Program-made: the position numbers and the translations under genes | NCBI GenBank assembly: GCA_947458675.1 | Contig: CANHAW010000009.1 | Coordinates: forward strand, 1-14,634 | Origin: Beijerinckiaceae bacterium | GTDB lineage: Bacteria; Pseudomonadota; Alphaproteobacteria; Rhizobiales; Beijerinckiaceae | DNA length: 14,634 nucleotides | Reading direction: 5' to 3' | Shown here: in pieces, positions 14,020-14,634 of the stretch | How the letters are laid out: every line of letters starts with the position of its first letter | How positions within the stretch are numbered: position 1 is the stretch's first letter | The notes under the pieces: model-generated | What the model saw: the letters and a program-made list of their open reading frames with translations, nothing else | Databases searched by the model: none | What the model was told of the DNA's origin: nothing

Positions 14020-14634
14020 TTGGCAATCAATCCGAACAATCTCGCCGGCACGGCGACGATGACATTCGCCGATGAATTCAACACGCTCAATCTTATGAGC
14101 GATACAGGAGGGACATGGGATTCCAATTATTGGTGGGGCAAGCCTAACGGGACGACGCTTGCCAGCAATGGCGAACAGCAATGGTATATCGATCACACTT
14201 ACGCTGCCACATCGGGCATAAAACCCTGGGTCGTCCAGGATGGCGTGCTGAATATCACAGCGCAGAATGCTGCACCCGAGATCCAGAGCCAGATCGACGG
14301 ATATAAATATACATCCGGCATGCTGACGACGCATGATTCCTTCTCGCAGCAATATGGATATTTCGAAGTCAGTGCGAAACTTCCCGATGGCCAAGGTCTT
14401 TGGCCGGCCTTCTGGCTCCTGCCACAGGATGGCGGCTGGCCGCCGGAAATCGATGTCATGGAGCAACTCGGCCATGACATGACGACCTATTACACGGCTG
14501 CCCATACTCAGAGCAGCGGTTCGCATACATCGCAGGGCGCAGCAATTCCCACGCCCGATCTCAGCGCCTCGTTCCATAGCTATGGCGTGAACTGGCAGCC
14601 AGACAATCTGACCTATTATTTCGACGGCCAGGAA
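14020..14634 (+). CDS. Glycoside hydrolase family 16 (beta-glucanase/ExsH-like), N-terminal 205 residues, cut by the right edge
   Basis: Endo-acting beta-glycanase of the GH16 jelly-roll fold. The domain begins at once with TMTFADEFNTLNL (13-25), followed by GEQQWYID (51-58), YTSGMLTT (97-104), YGYFEVSAKLPDGQGLWPAFWLLP (112-135), and the catalytic EIDVMEQLG (143-151) with nucleophile E143, helper D145 and acid/base E148. Then come HSYGVNWQPDNLTYYFDGQE up to the edge. No signal peptide is present: the N-terminus is MAINPNNLAGTATM-like with TTG as start codon. Rhizobial ExsH-type enzymes likewise lack one and leave by a type I (PrsDE) system through C-terminal Ca-binding repeats, which here would lie beyond the window. 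Base composition looks more AT-rich than the dapF-hemY part by eye. Substrate (exopolysaccharide succinoglycan-like, laminarin, lichenan) cannot be decided. Confidence 0.9.
   Translation, partial: MAINPNNLAGTATMTFADEFNTLNLMSDTGGTWDSNYWWGKPNGTTLASNGEQQWYIDHTYAATSGIKPWVVQDGVLNITAQNAAPEIQSQIDGYKYTSGMLTTHDSFSQQYGYFEVSAKLPDGQGLWPAFWLLPQDGGWPPEIDVMEQLGHDMTTYYTAAHTQSSGSHTSQGAAIPTPDLSASFHSYGVNWQPDNLTYYFDGQE

Overview
The window looks like ordinary chromosome from an alphaproteobacterium, most likely of the order Hyphomicrobiales (Rhizobiales). The evidence is the dapF-mtaB pair with overlapping codons, a Mic60/mitofilin-like gene directly in front of hemY, high G+C with many GCGC words, and the protein sequences themselves. 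Genus cannot be fixed from the sequence. No insertion sequence, phage gene, integrase, rRNA or CRISPR array is visible.

Layout. (1) 1-1456, minus: dapF (lysine/peptidoglycan precursor) overlapped by mtaB (tRNA methylthiotransferase), which runs off the left edge. (2) 1668-2261, plus: a secreted GyrI-like domain protein, convergent with a beta-carbonic anhydrase (2278-2985, minus). (3) 3160-6817, plus: a CitE/malyl-CoA-lyase-type enzyme, then an alphaproteobacterial Mic60-like membrane protein and HemY, followed by tRNA-Thr(CGT) at 6909-6984. (4) 7063-9569, minus: a metal/metalloid group read as arsC, an MFS permease, and a ZupT-like ZIP transporter. (5) 9777-13568, minus: a vitamin B12 uptake operon. 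A canonical cobalamin riboswitch precedes btuB, a small multi-pass membrane protein (DUF6580-like), and a BtuF-like cobalamin-binding protein without signal peptide. (6) 13569-14019 is non-coding as far as I can tell. (7) 14020 to the right edge, plus: the N-terminal two hundred residues of a family 16 glycoside hydrolase with a TTG start and no signal peptide.

The most interesting unit is the B12 operon. It has a riboswitch, an outer-membrane receptor and a binding protein, but no BtuC permease or BtuD ATPase. The position of the inner-membrane step is held by a small uncharacterised membrane protein whose stop codon overlaps the binding-protein start (GTGA). This suggests, by inference only, a BtuCD-independent B12 import route. 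Second-rank points are the Mic60-hemY pair separated from the usual hemC/hemD neighbours, the signal-less GH16 enzyme (a pattern of type I secretion), the exported GyrI-like domain, and arsC coupled to an MFS permease rather than to ArsB/Acr3.
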